Of a DNA stretch of 20,965 nt, positions 6,412-14,063 are shown piece after piece. A program made the position numbers and the translations under genes. Each line of letters starts with the position of its first letter. Position 1 is the stretch's first letter. The DNA lies in NCBI GenBank assembly GCA_964642795.1, contig CAZXRQ010000034.1, forward strand, positions 1-20,965, written 5' to 3'. The notes under the pieces are model-generated. The model saw only the letters and a list, made by a program, of their open reading frames with translations. It did no database searches and was not told where the DNA came from. The DNA is from JAVVVD01 sp964642795. GTDB taxonomy: Bacteria; Bacillota; Clostridia; Christensenellales; CAG-138.

Positions 6412-8618
6412 GCGTAAGGCTCCGCCAGCTGCATAAGCATATGCTTAAGCGCGCTGTAACGCAGCCGCGTGAGGTTGTTTTGCACCATTCCCTGCACCGT
6501 GCCTGCGCTGCCAAGTATATATACCTGCGAGCGCGCACGGGTAACGGCAGTATACAGCAGGTTGCGCGTCATAAGTATGCGCGGCCCTGCAAGCAGCGGC
6601 AACACCACTCGTTTAAACTCACTGCCCTGACTTTTATGGATGCTTATGCAGTATGCAAGCTCCAGTTCCTCCAGCATGGACGGATCGTACGCCGCACAGC
6701 GTTCATCGTCAAACAGCACGGTGACGGTCTGTTCCACCGCGTCTATCCTGAGCACCGTGCCCATGTCGCCGTTGAATACGCCACGGCCGTTCTCCACGCC
6801 ACCTCCGCCGATATGCGTGCGCGACCACTCGGTGCGGTAGTTGTTTTTTATCTGCATCACCTTGTCGCCCTCGCGGAATACGGTATCGCCGTACTTGCGC
6901 TCGCGTCTGCCGCCACCCGGCGGATTGAGCGCCTGCTGAAGCCGCGCATTTAGCGCATATACGCCCAGCGCGCCCTTTTTCATCGGTACCAGTACCTGCA
7001 CGTCCGCAAACGCGCCGGAAGCGCCGGCCGTGCGCCCGGCTTCGCAGAGGGCTATCACCCGCTGCACCACCGTCTCCGCCTCCGGTATGGATTCAAACAT
7101 AAAGTCATCGCTGCTATTATCCAGCACGGGAGCGCCGCCGTCGTTTATACGGTGGGCGTTGTACACTATCATGCTGCGCCCGGTCTGGCGGTATATCTCG
7201 CTTAAGCAAATAACCGGCAGCTCACCGCTTTCGATTATGTCCTTCAATATGTTGCCCGGGCCCACTGGGGGAAGCTGATCCGCGTCGCCCACCATTATAA
7301 GCCGTGTGCCCGCGCCTATCGCTTTAAGCAGCGCCTGCATGAGCAGGGCGTCCACCATGCTCATCTCGTCCACTATAACGATATCCGCAGTGATAGGATC
7401 CTCTTCGTTTTTAGCGAAGCTGTCGCCCGCAAAGCCATACTCCAGCAGGCGGTGTATTGTGCGCGCATCGTAGCCCGTGGCCTCGCTCATGCGCTTTGCC
7501 GCCCTGCCCGTGGGCGCGCACAGCTCAAAGTCCAGCCCAAGCTCCTCAACTATGCGTATTATGAATTGCAGTATGGTGGTTTTGCCCGTGCCGGGGCCGC
7601 CGGTTATCACCATCGCGCCGCTTTTGAGCGCGGTGACCACCGCCCTGCGCTGCTCGCTCGCAAGCTCCACATGAAGCTCCCGCTCCAGCCTCGATATGCG
7701 CGTTTCAACGTCGTAAAACGGGGCCTCGTTGGGCGGCTTGGCAAGCTCTGTCAGTCTGTGCGCGCAATAGCCCTCCACATAGAACATATACGGCAGAAAC
7801 ACGCCGTCCGTGCTGCCCACCAGCTTATACAGCAGCTCCCCGCCCACTATAAGCTCGTCAAGCTCGCGCTCTACTGGCCCCACCTCCGCGCCCAGCTCCG
7901 CAGCGGCAACCTCAATAAGCTTTTCCCGCGGCAAAAACGTGTGTCCGTCCCGCACGGCGCGCTGCATCGTGTATTTAATGCCCGCCTTGAGCCTAAACGG
8001 CGAGTCCTCCTCTATGCCTGCGCTGCGGGCGATTTTATCCGCGGTTTTAAAGCCTATCGTATCCACATCCTCGATAAGCCGGTACGGGTTCTCCTGTATG
8101 CGGTTAAGACAGAGCGGCCCGTATATGTTATACAGCTTCATCGCCTGACCTATGGTTATGTCGTAGCTTTGCAGGGCAAGCATTATATCACGCATGTCGC
8201 GCTGCTGCGTATAGGATTCCGCTATCATGGCGGCGCGCTTTTTGCCTATGCCCGGCACCTCCAGCAGCCGCTCCGGGCGCTCCTCCATTATCTCCAAAGC
8301 ATCCATTCCGAACAGCGCGACTATCGCGCGGGCGGTGCTTTCTCCCACGCCGCGAATGAGCCCGCTGCCGAGATAGCTTATAAGCGCCCCCTGCGATGAC
8401 GGGGCCAGCGTGCGGCATTCCTCCGCTCTGAACTGCCTGCCGTATGTCGGATGCTCCGTCCAATCCCCCGTAAGCTCTATACGTTCGCCTACCGACGCAA
8501 TGGGCATACCTCCAACCGCGGTATGCTCCTCTCCCGCATCGTCCACGAAGGAAAGCACGGTATAGCCGTTTTGATCGTTGCGAAATATTATGCTTTTGAC
8601 CTGTCCTTCAAGCTGCAT
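6408..8618 (-). CDS. recD2: RecD2-type ATP-dependent DNA helicase (superfamily 1B)
   Basis: The 736-residue protein starts with an OB-like N-terminal region (L-E-G-Q-V-K-S-I-I-F-R-N-D-Q-N-G-Y-T-V-L), then helix-hairpin-helix repeats (about 80-135, including V-P-G-I-G-K-K-R-A). The helicase core follows: Walker A G-G-P-G-T-G-K-T-T (340-348), motif II V-D-E (416-418), motif III G-D-A-D-Q-L-P-P-V-G-P-G (444-455), motif V H-K-S-Q-G-S-E-F (661-668) and motif VI V-T-R-A-R. RecD2 is a 5'-3' helicase of RecBC-lacking bacteria, involved in repair and mismatch correction. An upstream in-frame ATG (8666) is rejected because the promoter -10 lies inside that extension and family alignment starts at 8618. 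AGGA lies ten bases upstream. Confidence 0.95.
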   Translation of the reverse strand: MQLEGQVKSIIFRNDQNGYTVLSFVDDAGEEHTAVGGMPIASVGERIELTGDWTEHPTYGRQFRAEECRTLAPSSQGALISYLGSGLIRGVGESTARAIVALFGMDALEIMEERPERLLEVPGIGKKRAAMIAESYTQQRDMRDIMLALQSYDITIGQAMKLYNIYGPLCLNRIQENPYRLIEDVDTIGFKTADKIARSAGIEEDSPFRLKAGIKYTMQRAVRDGHTFLPREKLIEVAAAELGAEVGPVERELDELIVGGELLYKLVGSTDGVFLPYMFYVEGYCAHRLTELAKPPNEAPFYDVETRISRLERELHVELASEQRRAVVTALKSGAMVITGGPGTGKTTILQFIIRIVEELGLDFELCAPTGRAAKRMSEATGYDARTIHRLLEYGFAGDSFAKNEEDPITADIVIVDEMSMVDALLMQALLKAIGAGTRLIMVGDADQLPPVGPGNILKDIIESGELPVICLSEIYRQTGRSMIVYNAHRINDGGAPVLDNSSDDFMFESIPEAETVVQRVIALCEAGRTAGASGAFADVQVLVPMKKGALGVYALNARLQQALNPPGGGRRERKYGDTVFREGDKVMQIKNNYRTEWSRTHIGGGGVENGRGVFNGDMGTVLRIDAVEQTVTVLFDDERCAAYDPSMLEELELAYCISIHKSQGSEFKRVVLPLLAGPRILMTRNLLYTAVTRARSQVYILGSAGTVQGMVQNNLTRLRYSALKHMLMQLAEPYA

Positions 8619-8649
8619 ATGCCGTTTCCTTTCATTGAGCGCCGACAAT

Positions 8650-8677
8650 ATTTTACCATATGCCATCGCCGTTGCAA
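8650..8677 (-). promoter_or_regulatory. Promoter of recD2
   Basis: On the minus strand TTGCAA (8672-8677), a 16-base spacer and TAAAAT (8650-8655) preceded by TG-G make a good housekeeping promoter with an extended -10. Initiation near 8643 gives a leader of about 25 bases and fixes the recD2 start at 8618. Confidence 0.6.
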
Positions 8678-8731
8678 AGTGCGGCCTAAGCTCGCATATA
8701 CATCTGTATGAAGATATGGAGGTATGTCACT

Positions 8732-9547
8732 GTGAGGATAATGATAGTTACCAAACGCACTCTTATAATAGTCATAGCGGTGTTGGCGGCGCTAGGCTTG
8801 CTGACGGCTGCACTGCTCGCATTTACGGATGGCAGCGCGTCCGCGCCCACCTCGGTAGCTCCCGCGGAAAGCTATGAGCTTGCCGTGCTCGCCGGAAAAC
8901 GCCGTGAGCTGCCGGTGTACAGCGTGCTGCGCACGGACAAACGCATCGCCCTTACCATAGACGCAGCGTGGGAGGACGATAAAACGCCTTTTATTCTCGA
9001 AACGCTCGCAAAGTACGACATTAAGGCCACCTTCTTCCTGTGCGGCTTTTGGGTGGAGGACTATCCCAACGAGGTAAAACAGATATTCGAAGCCGGTCAT
9101 CAGATAGGCAACCATACCTCTACCCATCCGCACATGAACTCGCTGAGCGCCGCGCAGATAAAGGAGGAGCTTGCCGCCTTTGATGAGCTTGTAATGGAGA
9201 TTACGGGCGTTGCACCCACGGTGTTCCGCGCGCCGTACGGCGAATACAACGACCTGGTCATCACCACCTCACGCGAGCTGGGCTACGAGCCGGTGCAATG
9301 GGATATCGACACCCAGGATTGGCGCGAGGGCCGCACCACGCAGACAATACTGGACTCAGTTGTGCCCGCGCTGCATCCCGGCTGCATAATACTGTGCCAC
9401 AACAACGGCTTCACAATAAAGGAGTATCTGCCCGTGCTTATTGAGACCGCGCTGGCGGAGGGCTACGAGTTTGTTACCGTGGAAGAGCTGCTGCTGGACG
9501 GGGCCGCAATAATTGACGTAAACGGCGTACAAAAACCCGCATCATAA
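8732..9547 (+). CDS. Membrane-anchored polysaccharide deacetylase (NodB/CE4-like)
   Basis: The 271-residue protein starts with a basic tip and one hydrophobic segment (about residues 10-32), then the CE4 deacetylase domain outside the membrane. Motifs visible are T-I-D-A-A-W (motif 1), H-Q-I-G-N-H-T-S-T-H-P-H (metal histidines, motif 2), R-A-P-Y-G-E-Y-N (motif 3), D-T-Q-D-W (motif 4) and L-C-H-N-N (motif 5). Motif 1 lacks the second aspartate of the classical T-F-D-D. The likely substrate is N-acetylated peptidoglycan or another cell-surface glycan; PdaB-like spore proteins have similar size and topology, but I cannot assign it to that group. A GTG start is chosen because GGAGG (8718-8722) is nine bases upstream; ATG at 8708 precedes that site and ATG at 8741 is 18 bases away. 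It is divergent from recD2. Confidence 0.88.
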   Translation: MRIMIVTKRTLIIVIAVLAALGLLTAALLAFTDGSASAPTSVAPAESYELAVLAGKRRELPVYSVLRTDKRIALTIDAAWEDDKTPFILETLAKYDIKATFFLCGFWVEDYPNEVKQIFEAGHQIGNHTSTHPHMNSLSAAQIKEELAAFDELVMEITGVAPTVFRAPYGEYNDLVITTSRELGYEPVQWDIDTQDWREGRTTQTILDSVVPALHPGCIILCHNNGFTIKEYLPVLIETALAEGYEFVTVEELLLDGAAIIDVNGVQKPAS

Positions 9548-9572
9548 TATGCGCCGCCCGCCGCACCGGGGC

Positions 9573-9601
9573 TTGACAACGCGTGCCGTTGCGGTTATCA
9601 T
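9573..9601 (+). promoter_or_regulatory. Promoter of the metYA leader
   Basis: TTGACA (9573-9578), a 17-base spacer and TATCAT (9596-9601) form a near-consensus housekeeping promoter. Initiation is expected near A9608, so the transcript carries a leader of about 218 bases before metY. The promoter starts 25 bases after the deacetylase stop, and no terminator is visible between them. Confidence 0.75.
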
Positions 9602-9632
9602 AGGCGTAATACTTGATGGAAGGTCATTCGGA

Positions 9633-9725
9633 ATGAACGCTTTGTGTGTTATGCAGATGCTGATGTGCGACATGTCTATGGGCATGCCGTGCTCTGCCTG
9701 CAAGCGTTTCGTCCGGGGCGTCTGA
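9633..9725 (+). CDS. Met/Cys-rich leader peptide of the metYA operon (30 residues)
   Basis: An ATG at 9633 has GGAAGG (9618-9623) nine bases upstream and opens a 30-codon frame ending at TGA 9723-9725. Seven codons are Met (1, 7, 9, 11, 14, 16, 18) and four are Cys (5, 12, 20, 23): over a third of the peptide, with five Met codons in residues 9-18 alternating with other residues. The C-terminal part (K-R-F-V-R-G-V) is ordinary. Composition, position between promoter and terminator, and its own ribosome-binding site match leader peptides of amino-acid attenuators. It is not a known protein family. Its presumed job is to let a ribosome stall when Met-tRNA or Cys-tRNA is scarce. Confidence 0.8.
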   Translation: MNALCVMQMLMCDMSMGMPCSACKRFVRGV

Positions 9726-9759
9726 TGCGCCAATAATCGAATCGTAGCTTTGCCGGCAG
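9636..9759 (+). promoter_or_regulatory. Attenuator: competing protector and antiterminator helices
   Basis: Two mutually exclusive pairings can be drawn. Strand 1 AACGCTT (9636-9642) pairs perfectly with AAGCGTT (9702-9708); TGCAG (9652-9656) can also pair with CTGCA (9698-9702). Alternatively CTGCCTGCAAG (9694-9704) pairs with TTTGCCGGCAG (9749-9759), ten pairs including one G-U and one internal mismatch. The second helix consumes the left arm of the terminator, so it acts as an antiterminator. A ribosome halted on the Met codons would cover strand 1 and leave strand 2 free to pair with strand 3. The pairs were drawn by eye, without folding energies. Confidence 0.65.
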
Positions 9760-9797
9760 TTATTCCAAACGGATGGACTGCCGGTTGTTTTTATTTT
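9753..9797 (+). terminator. Leader terminator (attenuator) before metY
   Basis: CCGGCAGT (9753-9760) and ACTGCCGG (9777-9784) form a perfect 8-bp stem with a 16-base loop that can add TCC/GGA pairs. The stem is followed by TTGTTTTTATTTT (9785-9797). It lies inside the transcript from the 9573 promoter and 28 bases before the metY ATG, so it must be bypassed for metYA expression. It could also terminate read-through from the deacetylase gene. Confidence 0.85.
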
Positions 9798-9825
9798 CAG
9801 CATAATTTTAGGAGGTATCACACAG

Positions 9826-11103
9826 ATGAAGCAAGGCATAGGCACCCGCTGCGTGCAGGCGGGCTACACCCCGGAAAACGGCGAACCGCGACAGATCCCC
9901 ATAATACAGAGCACCACCTTCAAGTACGACACCAGCGAGGAGATGGGCAAGCTGTTCGATCTGGAAAAGGCCGGTTATTTCTACACACGGCTGCAAAATC
10001 CCACCAACGATCACGTTGCCGCAAAGATAGCCGCTCTGGAGGGCGGCACTGCCGCAATGCTAACCTCCTCCGGGCAGGCCGCCACGTTTTACAGCATTTT
10101 CAACATCGCGTCCTGCGGCGATCATGTAATATCCTCATCCTGCATCTACGGCGGCACGTTCAATCTTTTCTCCGTCACCATGAAGCGCATGGGTATAGAC
10201 TTTACCTTCGTCTCTTCCGACTGCACCGAGGCCGAGCTCAACGCCGCCTTCCGCGATAACACCAAGGCAGTGTTCGGCGAAACCATAGCAAATCCCGCGC
10301 TAACGGTGCTGGACATAGAAAAATTTGCCAACGCTGCGCACGCACACGGCGTGCCCTTCATAATCGACAACACCTTTGCAACCCCCGTAAACTGCCGCCC
10401 CATCGAATGGGGCGCAGATATAGTAATGCACTCCACTACCAAATACATGGACGGCCACGGCGCCGGCGTGGGCGGCTGCATAGTGGATTCCGGACGTTTT
10501 GACTGGACAAAATACCCAGAGCGTTTCCCCGGCCTCACCACGCCGGACGAAAGCTATCACGGCATAGTGTACACCGAGCGGTTCGGTTTGGGCGGGGCGT
10601 TCATCACCAAGGCCACGGCGCAGCTGATGCGCGACTTCGGCTCCATACAGTCCCCGCAAAACGCGTTTTTACTCAACCTTGGACTGGAAAGCCTGCATGT
10701 GCGCGTAAAGCGTCACTGCGAGACGGCGCAGGCCGTGGCGGAATTCCTGGCGTCCGACAGCCGTGTAGGCTGGGTGAATTTTTGCGGCCTAACCGGCGAC
10801 AAATACCATGCGCTCGCCGAAAAATACCTGCCCGACGGCTCCTGCGGCGTCATCAGCTTCGGTGTGAAGGGCGGACGGCCGGCTGCCGAGGCGTTTATGA
10901 AGCGTCTTAATATAGCCGCCATAGAAACGCACGTTGCGGATGCGCGTACCTGCTGCCTGCATCCCGCCAACGCCACCCACCGTCAGATGAGCGATACGGA
11001 GCTGCGGGCGGCCGGCATATCACCCGACCTCATACGCTTCTCCTGCGGACTGGAGGATGCGGACGATCTCATCGCCGACATAGATCAGGCGCTGAATATT
11101 TAA
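9826..11103 (+). CDS. metY: O-acetylhomoserine sulfhydrylase (O-acetylhomoserine aminocarboxypropyltransferase)
   Basis: The 425-residue Cys/Met-metabolism PLP enzyme has the usual MetY length, longer than cystathionine gamma-synthase (about 380-390). Visible family features are Y-T-R-L-Q-N-P-T near residue 53, the S-S-G-Q-A-A cofactor-phosphate region (81-86), D-N-T-F-A-T-P (181-187) and the PLP lysine K206 in H-S-T-T-K-Y-M-D-G-H-G. MetY makes homocysteine from O-acetylhomoserine and sulfide in the cytoplasm. AGGAGG is ten bases before the ATG. It lies downstream of the attenuator and 18 bases before metA, forming a two-gene operon. Confidence 0.95.
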   Translation: MKQGIGTRCVQAGYTPENGEPRQIPIIQSTTFKYDTSEEMGKLFDLEKAGYFYTRLQNPTNDHVAAKIAALEGGTAAMLTSSGQAATFYSIFNIASCGDHVISSSCIYGGTFNLFSVTMKRMGIDFTFVSSDCTEAELNAAFRDNTKAVFGETIANPALTVLDIEKFANAAHAHGVPFIIDNTFATPVNCRPIEWGADIVMHSTTKYMDGHGAGVGGCIVDSGRFDWTKYPERFPGLTTPDESYHGIVYTERFGLGGAFITKATAQLMRDFGSIQSPQNAFLLNLGLESLHVRVKRHCETAQAVAEFLASDSRVGWVNFCGLTGDKYHALAEKYLPDGSCGVISFGVKGGRPAAEAFMKRLNIAAIETHVADARTCCLHPANATHRQMSDTELRAAGISPDLIRFSCGLEDADDLIADIDQALNI

Positions 11104-11121
11104 GCGAACGGAGACAGCATA

Positions 11122-12066
11122 ATGCCTATCAAAATACCCAACGACTTCCCCGCCACGCGGGTGCTGCAAAGCGAAAACATATTCGTCATGACCGAAAACC
11201 GCGCCGTCACCCAGGATATACGGCCGCTCAAAATAGCTTTGCTCAACCTCATGCCCACCAAGATAGTGACCGAAACGCAGTTTACCCGGCTGCTCGGCAA
11301 CACGCCGCTTCAGGTGGAGCTTGAGCTGCTCCAAACCCGTACCCATAAGGCGAAGCATACGCCCAGCGACCATATGCTGGCGTTTTACAAGACCTTTGAG
11401 GATGTGGAGGATCAGCGCTTCGACGGCATGATAATCACCGGCGCGCCTGTGGAGCTGATGGACTTTGAGCAGGTAGAATACTGGGATGAGCTGTGCCAAA
11501 TAATGGAATGGACCAAAACCCACGTTTACAGCACGCTTCACGTCTGCTGGGGCTCGCAGGCGGCGCTGTACTACCACTACGGCATACCCAAGCACACGAT
11601 GGATAAAAAGCTTTTTGGCATATTCCAGCATCGGGTCGAGTATAAAAACCCCATACTGCTGCGCGGCTTTGACGATACTTTCTACGCACCGCACTCCCGG
11701 CACACCGCGGCACTGCGCGAGGATATAGAGAAGGTGCCTGAGCTCAGGATACTCGCCTCCAGCGAGGAGGCAGGCATATACGCCATGTTCACCAAGGGCG
11801 GCAGGCAGGTATTCATAAACGGCCACGGTGAATACGACGCCAACACGCTGAAGGAGGAATACCTGCGCGACATAAACGCAGGCCTGCCGATTGAGGTGCC
11901 CAAAAACTATTTCCCCGGCGATGATCCGTCAAGGGAGCCTGTTATGTCATGGCGGGCACACGCCAATCTGCTGTATTCCAACTGGCTGAACTACTTTGTG
12001 TACCAGGCCACACCGTACGACATATCCTCCATATCGCACATACACGGCGAGGGTCGGGGTCACTAA
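11122..12066 (+). CDS. metAA: Homoserine O-acetyltransferase (MetA family)
   Basis: The 314-residue MetA-type acyltransferase has the nucleophile C142 in H-V-C-W-G-S-Q-A-A and the H235/E237 pair in N-G-H-G-E-Y. Residue 111 is Glu (T-G-A-P-V-E); in this family Glu111 is associated with acetyl-CoA and Gly111 with succinyl-CoA. The product should therefore be O-acetylhomoserine, exactly what the adjacent MetY uses. GGAG lies nine bases before the ATG. The gene ends 14 bases before an intrinsic terminator, so metY-metA is a complete unit. Acetyl specificity is inferred from the one residue and the neighbour. Confidence 0.95.
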   Translation: MPIKIPNDFPATRVLQSENIFVMTENRAVTQDIRPLKIALLNLMPTKIVTETQFTRLLGNTPLQVELELLQTRTHKAKHTPSDHMLAFYKTFEDVEDQRFDGMIITGAPVELMDFEQVEYWDELCQIMEWTKTHVYSTLHVCWGSQAALYYHYGIPKHTMDKKLFGIFQHRVEYKNPILLRGFDDTFYAPHSRHTAALREDIEKVPELRILASSEEAGIYAMFTKGGRQVFINGHGEYDANTLKEEYLRDINAGLPIEVPKNYFPGDDPSREPVMSWRAHANLLYSNWLNYFVYQATPYDISSISHIHGEGRGH

Positions 12067-12080
12067 TCAACGCCAACGCT

Positions 12081-12117
12081 AAGCGGCGCAGTCTGTACAG
12101 GCTGTGCCGCTTTTTTT
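12081..12117 (+). terminator. Intrinsic terminator of metYA
   Basis: AAGCGGCGCAG and CTGTGCCGCTT form an 11-bp stem with one G-U pair. The last two bases of the right arm begin a run of seven Ts (12111-12117). It lies 14 bases after the metA stop. Read on the minus strand it is not followed by Ts, so it does not serve the converging glycosidase gene. Confidence 0.9.
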
Positions 12118-12133
12118 ACATTGGTATTGCCGC

Positions 12134-13900
12134 TTATTCCTCCCCGCCGTCCCGGCTGAGCAGATACCCAAGCCCCTTCAGCCGCGGCGGGCGCATATTC
12201 TCCGGCGCACCCAGGCCGTCGCTTAGGCTGCGCATCGCCGGTACGGGCAGCTTTGTAACGCGCCGATCGTAGGTGACAAGCCCGTTAAGCTCATCCTCAA
12301 CGTCGGAAAGCTGGGTGTATACGGCCGCCGCAAGCCCTTTTCGCTTGGCGTCGCGTATCTGAACGTCAAACAAATCAGAAAGTGCGCCAAACATATCCGC
12401 CTCACTTTTTATGCGCTTATAGCCGTAGTTCTTTTGGCTTTCACAATGCCCCTCTATGCGCCGCGCATAGCCGCCATATTCGCTGAGCACCACCGCGCGG
12501 GCGCGATCTCGCCGAAAATGATATGGGCGGAAATACACGTGCAGGCTTTTGATGTCGCCTATGTGCTGATCGTGCCAGCCGCTTGCGTGATCCACCGTGC
12601 GAGAGCCGTCCAGCGCCAACGTGCGATGCAGCGCCTCCGCCGCATCAAACTGCCCCCAGCCCTCGTTGAACAGCACCCACATGGCCACGCAGGGGCAGTT
12701 GTACAGCGTATTTATCAGCTCCTCAAGCTCCAAATAATACTGTGCCCTTCCGCACCCGTCCTCCCGGGCAAACCGGGCGTAATTATGGTCGTTAAAATGG
12801 ACGCCAGTCACCAGCGGCGAGGTTATCACAAACGGCTTATACCGCCCTCCGCCGTTTATCATATCCTGCCAAACCAGCATACCCAGCCTGTCGCAATGGT
12901 AGTAATAGCGCAGCGGTTCAAGCTTTATATGCTTTCTAAGCATGTTGAAGCCCATGTCCTTCATAAGCTGTATGTCAAATATCAGCGCCTCATCGCTCGG
13001 CGCGGTATACAGCCCGTCCGGCCAATAGCCCTGATCCAGCACGCCGTTGTGAAAGTAGGGTTTCCCGTTGAGCAGCAGCCGAAGGCGGCCTTTTTTATCC
13101 TTCCCTACGCCGAAGCTGCGCATGGCGAAATAGCTTTGGACCGTATCCTCTCCCATCGTCACGGAAAAGTCGTACAGGCGAGGCGTTTCCGGCGTCCAGG
13201 GCTGTGCGTCGGGCGCCGGGATGCGCGTTGGCGTATTGGTATTAAACGCAAAAGCGGTATCACCCATATTGAAGGTGCAGGGCATGTTGCTTTCTGACAG
13301 TACCGTAAGCTCCAGTTCGGAGGAATCGAATAGCGGGGTTATTCTTAGCCCGGAAATATATTCTGCCGGCACACACTCCGCCCACACGGTCTGCCATATG
13401 CCGGATTGCGGAGTGTACCATATATTGCCGCGGTCTGTCTTCTGCTTGCCGCGCGAATGGTACGAGGTATCCGTATAATCGCGCACACGCACGGTAAGCT
13501 CATCGCATCCGGTAAGCAGCCCGGTTATATCCACCCAAAACGGCGTATAGCCGCCGGTATGCTCGCACGCCAATACTCCGTTTATGTATACGCCTGCCGT
13601 CTGATCCACCGCGCCAAAGTGCAGTAACACACGCCCTGCCGCTTCAAATGCAGGCAGGGAGCGCCGGTACCACAGCGTTTGATGCGGCAGCAGCATACGC
13701 TTTACGCCGGACAACTCACACTCCGGCGAGAACGGCACGGTTATTATCCCGTCGTATGTTTCCGGCGGCGCATCGCCCTCAGTTATGGCATAGTCCCAAC
13801 AGCCGTTGAGATTATGCCAGCTATTGCGCACAAGCTGCGGCCGCGGGTATTCGTTGAGCGGCAGCGCCGCATCCAGCTTTTCTCCCCATTCGGTAAGCAA
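12134..13900 (-). CDS. Glycoside hydrolase family 2 enzyme (beta-galactosidase/glucuronidase-like)
   Basis: The 588-residue protein has GH2 architecture: a jelly-roll sugar-binding domain (about 20-175), an immunoglobulin-like domain (about 178-262) and a TIM barrel from about 265. The acid/base is probably E413 in L-F-N-E-G-W-G-Q and the nucleophile E474 in L-S-E-Y-G-G. There is no signal peptide, so it acts in the cytoplasm on imported or small beta-glycosides; the sugar specificity cannot be read from sequence. The start is TTG, supported by GGAGG seven bases upstream and by no in-frame ATG near it. It converges with metA, and no sugar transporter or regulator lies beside it. The 163 bases before it hold only a short GTACGG/CCGTAC hairpin (13971-13986) and no clear promoter. 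Confidence 0.9.
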   Translation of the reverse strand: MLTEWGEKLDAALPLNEYPRPQLVRNSWHNLNGCWDYAITEGDAPPETYDGIITVPFSPECELSGVKRMLLPHQTLWYRRSLPAFEAAGRVLLHFGAVDQTAGVYINGVLACEHTGGYTPFWVDITGLLTGCDELTVRVRDYTDTSYHSRGKQKTDRGNIWYTPQSGIWQTVWAECVPAEYISGLRITPLFDSSELELTVLSESNMPCTFNMGDTAFAFNTNTPTRIPAPDAQPWTPETPRLYDFSVTMGEDTVQSYFAMRSFGVGKDKKGRLRLLLNGKPYFHNGVLDQGYWPDGLYTAPSDEALIFDIQLMKDMGFNMLRKHIKLEPLRYYYHCDRLGMLVWQDMINGGGRYKPFVITSPLVTGVHFNDHNYARFAREDGCGRAQYYLELEELINTLYNCPCVAMWVLFNEGWGQFDAAEALHRTLALDGSRTVDHASGWHDQHIGDIKSLHVYFRPYHFRRDRARAVVLSEYGGYARRIEGHCESQKNYGYKRIKSEADMFGALSDLFDVQIRDAKRKGLAAAVYTQLSDVEDELNGLVTYDRRVTKLPVPAMRSLSDGLGAPENMRPPRLKGLGYLLSRDGGEE

Positions 13901-14063
13901 ACGAGCACCTCCGTTATTCCGTTGGGATCATCAGTTGCTTTCATAGATATCCGCCATAGTTTTGCGGTGCGTACGGCACACCGTACCGTACCCGCGGCGT
14001 TTTATCCATTTTACACCTGAATATGCCGTTTTGCCACCCCCCACCTATACAGCGGGCTTCACA

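Noticed and set aside
8619..8666. Upstream in-frame ATG for recD2 (16 extra residues)
   Set aside because: The promoter -10 lies within this stretch, it has no ribosome-binding site, and RecD2 proteins begin at the M-x-L-E-G motif.
9542..9733. 63-residue minus-strand reading frame across the metY leader
   Set aside because: It has no ribosome-binding site, runs antisense through the promoter and leader peptide, and has no recognisable family features.
9602..9825. S-box (SAM-I) riboswitch or T-box in the metY leader
   Set aside because: None of the conserved S-box core segments (such as GAUGAAGCCYGGCAAC) and no T-box sequence (GGGUGGNACCGCG) could be found. The Met/Cys reading frame explains the leader better.
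13971..13986. GTACGG-CACA-CCGTAC hairpin as a terminator for lonB
   Set aside because: It has only six base pairs, no following T-run on either strand, and lies about 78 bases from the lonB stop.
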